Under the pieces are notes generated by a model that saw only the letters and a program-made list of their open reading frames with translations, did no database searches and was not told the DNA's origin. Shown here piece by piece: positions 47,268 through 59,346 of a stretch of DNA of 64,000 nt; position 1 is the stretch's first letter, and each line of letters opens with the position of its first letter. The stretch is from assembly GCF_958450345.1 (NCBI RefSeq), contig NC_088780.1, positions 436,001 through 500,000 on the forward strand. The letters run 5' to 3'. The DNA comes from Calliphora vicina. Its lineage: Eukaryota; Arthropoda; Insecta; Diptera; Calliphoridae. A program made the translations under genes and the position numbers.

Positions 47268-48106
47268 CCAGTAATGCGCAGCCCATAGCACAATTGTGCA
47301 GAATCAAATCACACGTATTCTTATGCTCTTACATTTTAGTAGTCGTTGTCCACTCAACGAGACAACTAGGAATACGCATGAGTACATAAGAATACTTTTT
47401 CAACCAATTTTAATTTTCTTCACGAGGCAATAAAATATTTGCGTTTCTTATTTATGTATATGAATTTTTTGTGCTAACAAGTTTTTCGATTTTTTCATAG
47501 AAATGCTATATGCTTTTCTTTTTATAAACATATTTGGCTTTTTGGAGAGCATCTTGACTTTAACTACAGTAACTCAACCATTTGCCGATTTTCAGAAATA
47601 TTTTTTTATGTTTGGAGGTAAAATTCATATCTTTCAAACAAAACAATTAAGTAATCAGTTAAAAAAAACATATTTATGATGTTTTCAAGTTGTATCACTA
47701 AAAAAATACTACACGAAGTGATCGAGAAAAACTAAAAAATCTATGGACTCCAACAAAACTGATTTGGCCATCTATTTCAAAAATATTTAATAAATTAAAT
47801 CAAAACTGCATCCCTATTGTATAATGAACGATCATTCACTTATCAGTTGACCTTCATGTATCCAAATTATATACTAAGTATTTTTTATAATACTTAATCT
47901 ACCATTTGTATTTGTTTGATATTTTTATAACAGGTTTTTTAAAGTGAAAGATTTTTGGATGGCTGTGAAGTTAAAAGCACATATTAATACTTGACATTGA
48001 AAGCATTTTCAGTTATAAACATTTTAAAGATCATTTACCATACACATGTTTTAAAATGCACTAGTGTTCAAATATTTGCAACTAAATCATAGACCGGCGG
48101 ATAGAG
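47268..48106. other. AT-rich spacer
   Basis: 'cccatagcacaattgtgca' plus 'attcttatgctctt' (47280-47345) resembles 60825-60905, an unnamed repeat. Otherwise no feature. Confidence 0.35.
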
Positions 48107-48725
48107 CCCAGCGGCGAAAAGAAGTAGTAAGCAGGCCTTCTGGAAGGCCTTATTTAGCAGACACAAGGTCTTATTGACCCATTCCATACTCATATATTTT
48201 TTTACACACGATGTCCTAGCCAGACAAGGTCTTCTGCTTTACCTTCTTCAACAGGCCTGGTAGCAGGACTTCTTCACAGGCTTGTTTTCAGGCCTTATGT
48301 AAATAAATTTTGTTAAATAAATTGCATCTTTGATTAAGCCTAAACTATGTTTAAAATTTAATAACTTACCCGGCCTAAGCGATATCTTATTTATTTTAAT
48401 TTTTTAATAATAAAAACCAATAATGACCAAGTAAAAAATTCGCACAACCGCTTTGTCCAAGAATTTAATCAAAACTATTTTAAGTTTACTTCTTTTTTTC
48501 TCTTCACTTTCTGCATTTTTTTGTATTTGTAGTTTTGTCTTTGGAATGTGAGTTTTTAACGGTATTTTCTGCTTGTACTACGTTTGTAGCAACAAAAAGA
48601 AGGGAGCAGGTAGGCCTTCCATAAGGTCTTCCTGAGAAGGCAAGCAAGCATGAGTACTGGATCTAATAAAAGGTCCAGGAAGGTTTTACAGAAGGCCTTA
48701 TAGCCTCAAAAATTTCGCCGCTGGG
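48107..48725. mobile_element. Element with CCCAGCGGCGAAA ends
   Basis: CCCAGCGGCGAAA and TTTCGCCGCTGGG at the ends; interior rich in AAGGCCTT-type motifs. AGAG occurs on both sides but a target duplication is not proven. The first eight bases resemble the CCCAGCAG ends at 51443 and 56842. Confidence 0.72.
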
Positions 48726-48757
48726 AGAGAATTTACTATGTGCATGTGTATAGGTGA

Positions 48758-48860
48758 CAGTGTTGCCAGGCAAAGTTTACCTCATATCCCCAATCTGAAA
48801 GTCGATGTCCCCAAAAAATCCCCATTTCAAAATTGAAATCCCCAATTTTGTCCCCATAAA
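48758..48860. mobile_element. Single hAT-like end, CAGTGTTGCCAG with TCCCC repeats
   Basis: CAGTGTTGCCAGGCAAAG followed by 'tccccaa' repeats, similar to the elements at 57148 and 57952. No partner end was found nearby. Confidence 0.5.
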
Positions 48861-50040
48861 AAAAATTAAATTATATTTTTAATACCAAATTTTACTATGT
48901 TGAGTTTAACAAGCAAAAGTTGCAATATGGCATAATTACATACGACAAGCATTTTTACATCTATTTACCTCATTGTCAGTTTTCAAAAAGTTGATTCATC
49001 GATTTTTTAACAAGTTGTTTGGAAGATGTCATTTACTTTGAAACCTTCCAAAGAATTCTTGATGTTTATCCGATTTTTGTATGAATTAGTTTTTATAACT
49101 CCTTGAGAAATCAAGAGCTTTATAATATTCGATTTTTTATTCCAGGAAAAAATGAACAAAATAAATAAATGAACAAAATAAGCCTTAATTTCACCGCATC
49201 GGTAGTGGAATCCATTTAAGTATAATTTAAAAACTCATTGTCGTATTAAAATAGAACTTAAAGAAAACACTCTGCTACAAAATAAAACTTTTTGTCAGAA
49301 CTTGAAAAGCGACCTAATGGGAGTTGTAGGCCTAGGTGAGGGAATACTAAAACCGTTTTCAAAGTTTTTGAAACACCCTCAAAATTTTGAGTTATTTTGA
49401 AAAAACTGTTTTATGTAGTACTTTAGTACCTCTAACTCACACATTTTTAGACCGATTTAAAAATTTTCAAAATTTTTCAAAGAATTAAGCTTTCATAAAA
49501 TGAAATGATGTATGTTTTTATAAAAAGTTTGCATATTTTTTTCGTCGTTTTTCAAATTCAACAAAGTTATTTTAATTTTTTTCTATGAAAACCTATTTTT
49601 TTACACAGTGTTTTAAAGACAATAGAATATAAATAAACATAACTTGTCGAAATCGGTTTATATTTGCAAAAGTTAAGTGCAAAAATATTGTCCCAACACC
49701 CACCTTAAAGTATACCAATCTGTTCTGGATCACTTTCTGAGTCGATTTTGCGATGTCTGTCCGTCCCTGTAAACCTTGTAATCAAACTACAGGTCGCAAT
49801 TTCAAAGATAATTTGGTACAAGCTCTTGTATTGCCGCAAGGACGAAGCCTATTGAATTTGATTAGAATGGGTACATCATTTCTCATAGCCCCCACACGAT
49901 TACCATATCTGATAATAGTTAAGCTCTCATAAATACCTTAGTTATATAGATATAAAAACCAAATTCAGCAAAAATAAGTTTTATATATGCCGAACTCGCC
50001 TCACCAAGTTTCCCATATAATGCCCACTTCCGAAAATCAT
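48861..50040. other. Mostly AT-rich non-coding DNA
   Basis: At 49740-49880 a reversed relative of the second mini-me-like subfamily ('gatgtctgtccgtccctgta', 'caggtcgcaatttcaaa'). No gene seen in the rest. Confidence 0.45.
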
Positions 50041-50060
50041 TTTAATATTTGAGCAAATTA

Positions 50061-50300
50061 GCTTGTTTCAAGAATTCTAAACTAGATTTAAGCACGAATT
50101 CGTACTTGATATAATCCAAAAATCGGATTGATTTAAGAATGTCCGATATTGAATTAATCGCAAAATAAGCTTGTTTCAAGAATTCTGAACTAGATTTAAG
50201 CACGAATTCGTACTTGATATAATCCAAAAATACTTGATATAATCCAAAAATAGGATTGTTTTAAGCCCGAATTCGTACTTGATGTAAGCCAAACTAAGAT
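50061..50300. repeat. 108-bp tandem repeat
   Basis: 'gcttgtttcaagaattct' recurs at 50061 and 50169 (period 108 bp), with a partial third unit and a 19-bp local repeat ('acttgatataatccaaaaat'). Confidence 0.82.
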
Positions 50301-50399
50301 TGATTTAAGAAAAACACATTATTTTTTATTTTTAATAAATTTTATTTTGTTTTTTTTTAATTTAAATTTAATACAATTTAACAATTATTACCTTGCTTA

Positions 50400-50660
50400 A
50401 AACTCGTTTGCCACGAAAGTCATCTTCTTCAATTAGTTCAGTTGTCAACTTTGGATTCAACAGAAATTGTGTCGTCATCGACGCCAAACTATAGATTAAG
50501 ATTAAGATTTGTTAAATTATATTTGCAAAAATCTGTATTGTTAAATTCTTACCTGAATTTTGTCCACTTAAAAGTTTCTTCCTAAATTCGATTCGAAGAC
50601 CAAGAGGAGGTATTGCTTCCTTAATGTTTTCACCATTGCAAGCTGTTGTATGTTACCTGA
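50400..50660 (-). pseudogene. Possible exons of an unrecognised gene or relic
   Basis: On the minus strand 50636-50555 reads GENIKEAIPPLGLRIEFRKK, resembling the end of a SAM-like domain, and ends at CAG|GTAAGA. About 65 bp further on, CTATAG precedes 'tttggcgtcgatgacgacac'. Joining these in the SAM-like frame gives a stop after four residues, so it is either a terminal exon or a decayed relic. No start or other exons were found. Confidence 0.35.
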
Positions 50661-51442
50661 GAAGCTAAAAATGTACAAACAAATGATATAATATGAAAAT
50701 TATTTATAAATTCATTTATAATATTAACTATACGATATTAAAGATTTACCCCCATATTCATAAACAATTTTCAAAGGTTTATAAAACAATGAAACAAAGT
50801 ACCTAGATAATAATCGATAACGTCAGGATGATATTCTAAGCGATCAATCTAAGTACTTAGAGTATAATCTGTGCGTAATCCAACACATCATGTACTAATT
50901 ATAACTTCGATTACGATTTAAGCGGATAGTCAGTAGCTATTTATTTTTTTTTTTGTTTTTTATTTTTCACTAAAAATAAATAAACTACCGTTTCTTTCTT
51001 GTTTATACATGAAAAACAAAATCGATAAAATTTATATTTGTGTTGTAAGTGAAGGTGTTGATTTTAGTTTAAGGTTTTTTCTCCAGAAATTTATATATGA
51101 AAATATACAAAAGTATTCCTTCAATTACGAAATCAGTATGCATGGTACTATTCCTTAACTTGCAAATGCAAATAGGATTGTAATCTACATTTATTACATT
51201 TTAATTTGCAAGTCTTTATAGGCGTATCATCAAGTTCGCTTAGAACTCCGCTTTTAATGTAAATTAAATAGTAGTGACACCTACTGATATTTTGGCTTAC
51301 ACTCTAAGTGAGAGCACACCGATTATACAGCCTATGACACTTTTATGTTAAATTGCTTAGATAAGCGCTTACGTAATGTGTATTTTTACCGCTGGGATGT
51401 TTCACTTTACTGAGTAAAGATTACTCGTCAATTCTGTAACAT
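50661..51442. other. Spacer with a second CCGCTGGG end
   Basis: 'accgctgggatgtt' at about 51389-51402 faces 'aacatcccagcagtt' at 51439-51453, giving a hairpin with a short spacer. It may be the end of a neighbouring element of the same type. Otherwise AT-rich and non-coding. Confidence 0.4.
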
Positions 51443-53374
51443 CCCAGCAGTTCGAGGAGACAGTACCGAACTAGTGATTTTACCCATCATTTAGGGTGGG
51501 AGCTAGTCACTTCAATAGCCACGTGACTAGTTATTTTAACACGGGCATGTCCTAGGCAGGGGGTCAATTGTCTCTTTTTGATTACAATGGGACTGTCTAA
51601 TAGCTGGTCCAAAGTAGGCAACGCATTAAATTCACATACTGGTTACATAGCGTCAGTTACCTTACTAGCTTTGTAACTGGTTACTTGATCAGCTATTTGA
51701 CTAGTTATTTTAACACGTACATGTCCTAAGTAGGGGTTCAATTGACTCTTTTGATACAATGTGGCTATCTGATAACTGATCGAAAGTAGTCAACGCTTCT
51801 GGTGGGTAAAATAAAGTGCAGTACAAAAAAAAAGTATGAAGTGACTTCTCCATAGGTTATAAAGAGACACTAAAGTGACTTCATGCTATGTTACATGGGA
51901 TACCAGATACTTAAGCAAAAATAAAAATAAACTGTATGAGAATTATATCAACACAATTTGTATAAAACCAGTTTGTACGAATTACTCACAAAACGTTTAA
52001 AATGACTACACTCCAGATTACTTAGAGACCCTTACATAAGTGTCAATTGTCTTCACGCTAGATTACTTGGGATGTATAAAGTAACCAATTGTCTTCTCTC
52101 TGCACTACAAAGTGCACACACGTGTCAAATGCAGTGTTGCCACCAAGAAAATTATAAACTACACATGTCTCATACCTAAATTACACATACGAGAAAAAAT
52201 TACACATGTAAATAAATGTTCGTGATTTCAATAGGAGAAATGGTCTAAAATGGTCATAAATATAAAAGGTTTGTCATAGTTGACTCTGGGATGTTTGGAC
52301 CAAATACGATCACTTTATTGTTAATGGACAATTTTCACTTGCGGTGATTTTAATTTATCCAGGAATTGGATATATGAGGGATATTAAAGCAAGGTCTCTG
52401 TTTTTTAGTGAACTTTTCTAATTTAATGAATTCTTGAGATCGGTCAAATATATCAATTCCAAATACGCTTTTAACAAATATTAATCAATGTTCATTCGGA
52501 GATTGTTCCATTGGAAATTGTTACATTTCTATTAAAATTTAACAATATTTAAAAAATAGCACTCCGTTTGCTTTCGAATTTGAATTTATTCCTAATTTAA
52601 GTGCTTTGAAATCAGTTTTGTTTTCCGTTTCAAAGATAAATATTTTTTACTATTTGTTTAAAAATTATAGCTCTGATCATTTTCCTTCCCAGTAAATACT
52701 TTACCAGTAAAATCTTGTAACGTTTATATTTTTAAAATTTGTAGTTATAAATTTGAAATAAAGCTTCCAAAATAGTAAATCGTAAGTCAATTTTATTGTT
52801 TGTTATTTAAAACACACACCAGACACCAGACAGACAATAGCATAAACACAAAACAGTTCTTACGGGTATAAAAAATAACTAGTAACAATTTGTAAATACA
52901 TTTTTCTCACACAAATTCCTACGTTCTTGTTTTTATACCCTTCACCTTCGTGGATATTCTGAATCCTTATATATAGCGGAGTCGATTAAGCCATGTCCGT
53001 CTGTCTGTTGAAATCAATTTTGTGAAGACCCCAGATATATTCGGGATCCAAATCTTGAATAATTCTGTCAGACATGCTTTCGAGAAGTTTGCTATTTAAA
53101 ATCCGTCCATAAATAACGGAGATATGAGCAAAAATCTGAGACAACCTCTGAAAATTTCATCAAAAAAAGACATGTGTGTTGGTTTCATTGCTTTGCGTGT
53201 TTTGTTTTTGTTTTGACAAAAAAGCAACAATACGTATGTTTGGATGTGTGTTGGTTTCATTGCTTTGCGTATTTTGTTTTTGTTTTTTTTTTGTTTTGTT
53301 TCGTTTGTGACTTCTACAATTTTTAAAAGTGTTCTTGATATATTTAGGATGCTGTACTGAAAGTGGGCAATATA

Positions 53375-55042
53375 CAGTATCGGCCATAACTAAAGCACCC
53401 CCTCAGTGAATTTTTTTCATATTATATTTTCTTTTATAAAAACCAATTTTTAAATTTCGAATATGTATTATTTTCATTTGTTAATATGTTTATTATTGAT
53501 AAACAAATACTTTTAAAGTTAATCTTTTCATAAGTGGTAACATAAAATCAAAAAATATTTTAAGGTAGAAAATGAAACGGACAAAACTAAAGCACCCCTT
53601 GATGGATATAATATAACACTAATTTTAATTACTATTTTGTTGCAAATCCTTTGCATTGGATAACACAAACACATCACTTAGGCATAGATGATATTAAGTT
53701 TTATCTTGTCTTGCAATATTCCTTCCCAGGCTATTTTAACGGCTTGGAATAAATCGTGAAAATTTCCGATCCTTATTTCGGCAATTTTCACGTTTTATTT
53801 TCATATTAACAATATCCCTCAAGTTCTCAATAGGATTGATATTGGGAGATTGAGGAGTCCAATGAATAACTTGAATTTTATTGCTCTGTAGCCAAGTCTT
53901 ACAAATTTTGGAGGTGTGCTTAGGATCTTTATCCTGTTGGAAGCTCCCTTTAAGTGGCCTCTCTTCACTGGCATAAGGCAACATTAACAATTTGTAAATA
54001 CATTTTTCTATATCACGGTACATGAAATGATCCATAATCCCATTAATTTTATGAATTGGCCCAATTCCTTGACCAGAAAAGACACCCCAGACCATTACAT
54101 GGCCTCCTCCATGTTTAGTTGTTCCTTTGCAATACTTAGGATTTAGTCTTTTTCCTTTTGGTCTGCGTACACGTCTTATTCCATCGGAACTTTTTAAGTT
54201 GTATTTGGATTAATCAGTGAATAGTACTGTCTTCCATTTTTTGACACTCTAGTCGATGTGCGCTTTGGCAAACTCCAATCTAGCTTTCTTGTTATTTGCT
54301 GATATAATGGGTTTTTTTTGCTGGTCGTCAACTGAATAATCCGACTTCTACTGCTCTTCAACGGATTGTTCTTTCGCTAACGCATAATCTTAAACTTGTT
54401 CATACTTGACTAGATTATGCTATAGGATATTTTTGAATTGCTCTTTTGATCAAGGAATCATAATACCGTGTTTTTTTTCGTGGACGTCCTCCAGAATGCA
54501 CCGTTGATATGCGACCAGTCTGCAAAAACTTTGAAATGAGCCTGAAAAAAACTGATCTGTTAATTGAAAATTATTTACTCAATTCATGTCGTGATAAACC
54601 CGTCTTCCAGTCTTCAATAACTTTAATTTTAAATTCACTGGAGTACTTTTTCCATGCCATTGTTTTTATTACAATAAACTGTATAAAACTTAAATTATAC
54701 ACACTACGCCTTCCTTTATTTTTATCTTCTGGAATTTTTAAATCCATTCGTTGTCAGTCCCGTCAATTCACAATGCAAATATACAGTAACGTAGTCAAAT
54801 TTTTAAACATCTTATAAGGGGGTGCTTTTGTTTTGTCCGTTGCGTTTTGTGTTTTTATATGATTTATCATTTTAAATTAATTGTTCATAAAATTATCTTT
54901 TACTAAATGAATGTTATATGGACATTAACAATATTAGTTAATAAAATATATACAAATCAGAATTCAAAAAAGAATTTTTTATCAAAAAAATTATGTTTTA
55001 AAAAAATCTATTGAGGGGGTGCTTTAGTTATGGCCAATACTG
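53375..55042 (-). mobile_element. Tc1-like transposon, innermost of the nest
   Basis: CAGTATCGGCCATAACTAAA and its near-complement at the right, TA on both sides (53373-53374, 55043-55044), 1,668 bp. Confidence 0.92.
53736..54700 (-). pseudogene. Tc1 transposase, inactivated
   Basis: The readable C-terminal half (54095-53736) has MVWGVFSGQGIGPIHKING, QQDKDPKHTS with the second catalytic Asp, and SPNINPIENL with the catalytic Glu. Just upstream the frame is RRVRRPKGKRLNPKYCKGTT and FTD*SKYN, where a stop replaces the Glu after the first catalytic Asp. The N-terminal part to about 54700 is only readable in pieces. It resembles the intact enzyme at 36278-37291 (shared 'LPYASE.PL..FQQD.DPKH') but is a different family. 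A 102-codon plus-strand frame here is only its antisense. Confidence 0.85.
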
Positions 55043-55871
55043 TACATACATATATACTAATTATTATAAAAAATAGTAATGCATCCACAACAAAGGTGAA
55101 GGGTATATAAGATTCGGCATAGCCGAATATAGCACTCTTACTATAACTGCAATTACCGTTACCGATATAATAGTTTATACCGTTATCTGTAAATACCTTT
55201 ACCCTTATTCTATAAACAATTTAAAATTATAATTGAAAATTAAGTTTTTTCCAATAAAAATTTGTAATAACTTGTAAAAATGTATAAGTTATTGAATAAT
55301 ATTTGTTGTTTTATATTTTTTCATGTTGGAATTAAAAGTCTTTAATATAAACTAAAATTTAGTTTCTATTACCAATATTACGCAAACAAAACTATCACTA
55401 ACGGCGAAATGTCCACTTGGAAAACCAAACATAGCAATCTCCAAATTACTTATCATATTTTTCTGCAAACCTTAATGTTAATTTTGTTAAAACTTGAGTC
55501 ATATCCTCATACAATAATTCCATTATACTGAGTAACAAACGAGTACAATATAATAAATATGAATACATTTAGAGATACTGGATTTTTTATTTATCAACTA
55601 AAATAGAGGATATATGTAGCTACTTTCCCTCATATAAAGTACATATTTATTTCAGTCGGTTTTCAAATCTGAACAATCCATAATTCATTCATTCAATTAA
55701 AATCCAAAATGTAGATAAAAGACATACATTGACAATATATTTTGGATATAATTGGAATTTAAAATTACACATGAATTACACATTCACTCAATTACACATG
55801 GGCTACACATCCAAGTTAAAATTACACACAATATGTGTAATTACACATGAAGTGGCAACACTGGTCAAATG

Positions 55872-56426
55872 ACCAAAATATGTAAATTGGAGTTAGCCAA
55901 GTGATAATACATTTGTGACAATTACTGTCTTTAAGGCAGCGAAATGCAATGAGCTTTCAAATGAGCTCTCTTGCTTTTATTTTCACATGTACGCAAGCAC
56001 ACACATTGCATAAAAACAGTCAGTCTCGCATGAGCATTGATAGAAGCAGGTTGTGTTACGCTTTTATGCTTGTTTATTTCATTATTTCAGCTATTTGTTT
56101 TTGCCAGAGAATAATTCTCAACTCATACAACTACAATATCTAAAAAGTGTAGTGGTGTGAGTTTGAATTTCGCTGCTTTAAGGGATACATTGACTACTTG
56201 CTTAACTGCAGTTCATCGCACTAGTTCCGCAACGTCGAATTAGTTAGCCACTGAGAACTACTACTAGTGAATTTTCAACCCAATCGCAACGTTATTGACT
56301 GGTGAATTTAACACGGGGATGTCATTCCAGGTGGCCGATTGGCACATTCTGCATAACACTTCACTATTAAATTCATTAGTACAAATACTCCAGCATTTGA
56401 TAAAAAAAAAGAAAAAATAAATTTAT
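55872..56426. other. Interior of the CCCAGCAG element
   Basis: Continues copy B after the hAT. 55940-56190 has no counterpart in copy A (AT-rich, 'cagtctcgcatgagcattga'). 56190-56420 matches 12340-12536 in reverse. No gene. Confidence 0.5.
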
Positions 56427-56498
56427 CTGAGAGCGGGGTTGAACACATAACCTCTCGTTTTCTAGTCAAATGCTCTAACCACTAAACCACAGAGCTCT
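56427..56498 (-). repeat. tRNA-like sequence, copy B
   Basis: Same 71-nt unit as at 12255, with a better B box (GTTCAACCC). It lies about 345 bp inside the element's right end, so it was part of the element before the two copies separated. Confidence 0.55.
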
Positions 56499-57147
56499 TA
56501 TTTGTACTGTCTCTAATTGTTATTAAGAATAACATGTGAGTCTACTCTCAATTTTAGCATTTTCTACATCATCATTGAGAACGAAAACACAAACGGCCAC
56601 ATTCAGCATTACATGTGGCCATCGAAGTGGTATAATTTAGAAGATTTTATTTTTCTTGAATTTATTTTCAAAAACTAAAGACAAATATCTGACTATTGTT
56701 TATTACTGAATATGCTGGTGAAATGTAGTGCAAATGATAACCATTTAACTACCACTTTAGCAGCCACATCGAACTAGTTTGTTGTTCAATTAGTAATATA
56801 ACTAGTATAAGGTTTTCAATTGGCACTTTTTAAACTGCTGGGTAGTAAGCCAAAAGAAAAAATGTAAAAAGAAACTTATCCAAAGTTTTCGATTGACTTG
56901 CTGTATTATGTTTTATAAATAGAATAACTGTATTATTTAAAAATAAATCACAATAATAAATAAATTATAGACATACCTTTTAAATAACCATAAACACTGG
57001 GCTGATGAAACTCCTGGAGAAGCTGGAGCAGGAGGGTGTCTTCTTTGTCCGGAACCACATCTGCATCACTCATTTTTTTCACACAACACAAAAAAACACA
57101 AAAGACCGAAAACAATACAGAACAACACGGAACACGGAACGCACAAC

Positions 57148-57915
57148 CAGGGTTCTCAGATTTTTTTCGAGACTTATCCCCAAATTTAAATTTTTCATCC
57201 CCGTAATTCTCCAAAAAACAGTGTGATATCCCCAAAAATCCCCAGTGAAAATAATAGTTTAATTTTAATTCATACAGATTTATATATACTTTGTTTTACA
57301 ATTCTTTTTATTTATGTAGTACAATAATTTAAAAAATAAAATGCATAATATATAAAGGTTATTTATTTACAAAAATGGAAAATTAAACTCTGATTTTTCT
57401 ACACTTTTACACCAGAAAAAAATCCACAAAAAGTTGTATTTTTAACAAATTATAACCAAGTGCAAAAAAGAAAGTTCAGAGTGTAATTTTCCATTTTATT
57501 TTGAAATGAATTGCCTTCCTTATATACATTTAAATTTCAGATTTTATTCCATAAGAAATACCTTGAGCCCAATCTTCACTTTCCCAGGTGGAATTATGCT
57601 TTTTTGCAGTTGCAATTTTTTTATTGCCGTTTTTAACAATACAAATTCTTCTTCTAAAACAAACATTCACGTCTATTGATAACACATAATAAAATTTGTC
57701 GACTAACCACACTTAAATTTGTAGTTCAATGTTTTCTATTGATTTAAAATAAACTCCTACATAAATTAAATAGAACAATTCAGTAAATACGAAAACTAAA
57801 ACGAAAAAATCAAAATCCCCAAAACATACAATATTGCCCCAACTGTTCCCCATATCCCCAAACCAAATTATTTATCCCCATTTACAAAATAAAATCCCCT
57901 AATCTGACAACACTG
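57148..57915 (-). mobile_element. hAT element with CCCCAAAA-rich ends, copy 1
   Basis: CAGGGTTCTCAGATTTTT to TCTGACAACACTG; perfect 8-bp duplication CGCACAAC (57140-57147, 57916-57923). 'atccccaaa' repeats near both ends. Includes the frame described next. Confidence 0.92.
57530..57712 (-). pseudogene. Conserved short frame of the CCCCAAAA hAT family
   Basis: 60 codons with YYVLSIDVNVCFRRRICIV and KKHNSTWESEDWAQGISYGI. The reversed neighbour element has the same sequence at 58239-58426 (YYVLSIDLNVCFIRKICNV, KKHNSTWEIEYWTQVISHGI). Sharing between two diverged copies, mostly at replacement-tolerant positions, suggests it derives from a real protein of the parent transposon, perhaps the start of a transposase or accessory protein. 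No domain recognised. Confidence 0.45.
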
Positions 57916-57951
57916 CGCACAACACAGACTGATGAAATTTATTCATATAAC

Positions 57952-58779
57952 CAGTGTTGTCAGATTAGGGGATTTTTCCCCAAATTGGGGATTTTATTTT
58001 GTAAATGGGGATAAATAATTGGGTTTGGGGGTATGGGGAACAATTGAAGAAATATTGTATGTTTTGGGGATTTTTGGAATCTTTTTGGGAATTTTTATTT
58101 TCCTGTTTTATTTTTCGTATATTGAATTGTTTTATTTAATTTATGTAAGAGAATATTATAAAATCGAAAGAAAACATTGAACTTTAAGCCTGATAAGTCG
58201 TAAAATTTCAACAATATGCTATTTGACATTTTATACTGGCAATCCTTGTTATTATGTGTTATCAATAGACTTAAATGTTTGTTTTATAAGAAAAATTTGT
58301 AACGTTCAAAATGGCAAAAAAATAAAACTGCCAAAAAAGCATAATTCCACCTGGGAAATTGAATATTGGACTCAAGTTATTTCTCATGGAATAAAATCTA
58401 AAATTTATTCAAAAATTCAAAATTAAATGGAAAATTACACTCTGAGTTCTCTTACAGTTGGTTATAGTTTGTTAAAAATATAACGTTTTGTGTAATTTTT
58501 ATTTTTTTTTTTATATAAGTAACCTTGGTATATGTATTATAATATATGTATTTTATTTTACATTTTATTTTTTAAATTATTATACATGCATACTAAATAA
58601 ATAAAAAAGAATTGTAGAACAAATAAAGTACATATAAATATGTATGAATTAAAATTATACTAGTATTTTCACTGGGGATTTTTGGGGATATCACAAACTG
58701 TGATACTGTTTTTTGGGGAAATTCGGGAATGAAAAAATTAAATTTTGGGATAAGTCTCGAAAAAAATCTGGGAACCCTG
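57952..58779 (+). mobile_element. hAT element with CCCCAAAA-rich ends, copy 2 (inverted)
   Basis: CAGTGTTGTCAGATTAGGGG to TCTGGGAACCCTG, 828 bp, opposite orientation to copy 1 and only 36 bp from it. Flanks CATATAAC and CTTGTAAC match at 5 of 8 bases, a decayed duplication at best. Confidence 0.85.
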
Positions 58780-59346
58780 CTTGTAACTAACCGACAGCGC
58801 GAGTAGAAAATTACTTTGAGAACAGCTCAGAGAGTAAATTTTATACCGCTCTTTTTCTATTATGGATCAATATAAGAATTTTTTTCTTATTTCAAGTTAT
58901 CTTACTCTTAATTTGAAGTTTAAGAATTAACTACTTGATTTAACTTCTCACTTGTACTTAAAACAAGATTTTCTTACTTAATTGAAGAATTTCGTTCTTG
59001 TTTGAATTTTGTTTCTTGTTTTGTAATCAATCCCGTTTATACTTATTCTAAGTACAAATGAGTATGAATCGTACTTAAATTTTTAAGTACACTTCTGGCT
59101 AAATTTGAGTAAAATAAACTTAAATTTAGAAGTGCTTTTTTCTGTCTGTGCACTTATATGCAAAATGCTCTTAAGTGAAAGGCAGGTAAGTCAAAACTAC
59201 TGTATACTAAAATTAATTAAGATCAATCCATTAGAAATTATAATTTTGAGTATATTTCTGAGTTACTAACCAAATTTAAAAACTTTCATGAGACTTCATA
59301 ATCGTAGCAGCACATTTTATGGCGACAAAGGCAATTTGTAACAAGT
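58780..59346. other. Non-coding spacer
   Basis: Repeated 'cttatttcaag / cttacttaa / cttgtttgaa' motifs around 58880-59110. No gene. Confidence 0.35.

Larger units (their letters stand above)
52932..55141 (-). mobile_element. mini-me-like element inside the hAT, split by Tc1
   Basis: 'ttttatacccttcaccttcg', core 'gcggagtcgattaagccatg', two 'ccaaacatacg'-type inserts, then after the Tc1 'gaagggtatataagattcgg' and 'gcactctta'. 'tttggatgtgtgttggtttc' is duplicated in direct orientation (about 53160 and 53240). Confidence 0.8.
52132..55863. mobile_element. hAT element with ACACATG subterminal repeats
   Basis: Ends CAGTGTTGCCACC and GGCAACACTG, perfect 8-bp duplication GTCAAATG (52124-52131, 55864-55871). 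'ttacacatg' motifs are dense near both ends. No transposase was recognised; much of its length is the mini-me/Tc1 insertion. Confidence 0.9.
51443..56842 (-). mobile_element. CCCAGCAG element (copy B), outermost of a four-level nest
   Basis: Starts CCCAGCAGTTCGAGG and ends with the complement of CCCAGCAGTTTAAAAAG. It matches 12255-13505 in reverse. Without the hAT at 52132-55863 and one target duplication it is about 1.66 kb. It carries a tRNA-like sequence. The flanks (ACAT / TAGT) show no duplication and the superfamily is unknown. Confidence 0.68.

Noticed and set aside
54509..54817. 102-codon plus-strand frame
   Set aside because: Antisense of the decayed N-terminal half of a Tc1 transposase pseudogene.
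56948..57226. Overlapping frames on both strands at the left edge of the 57148 element
   Set aside because: They run from flanking DNA into the hAT end; the host side has no recognisable domain.
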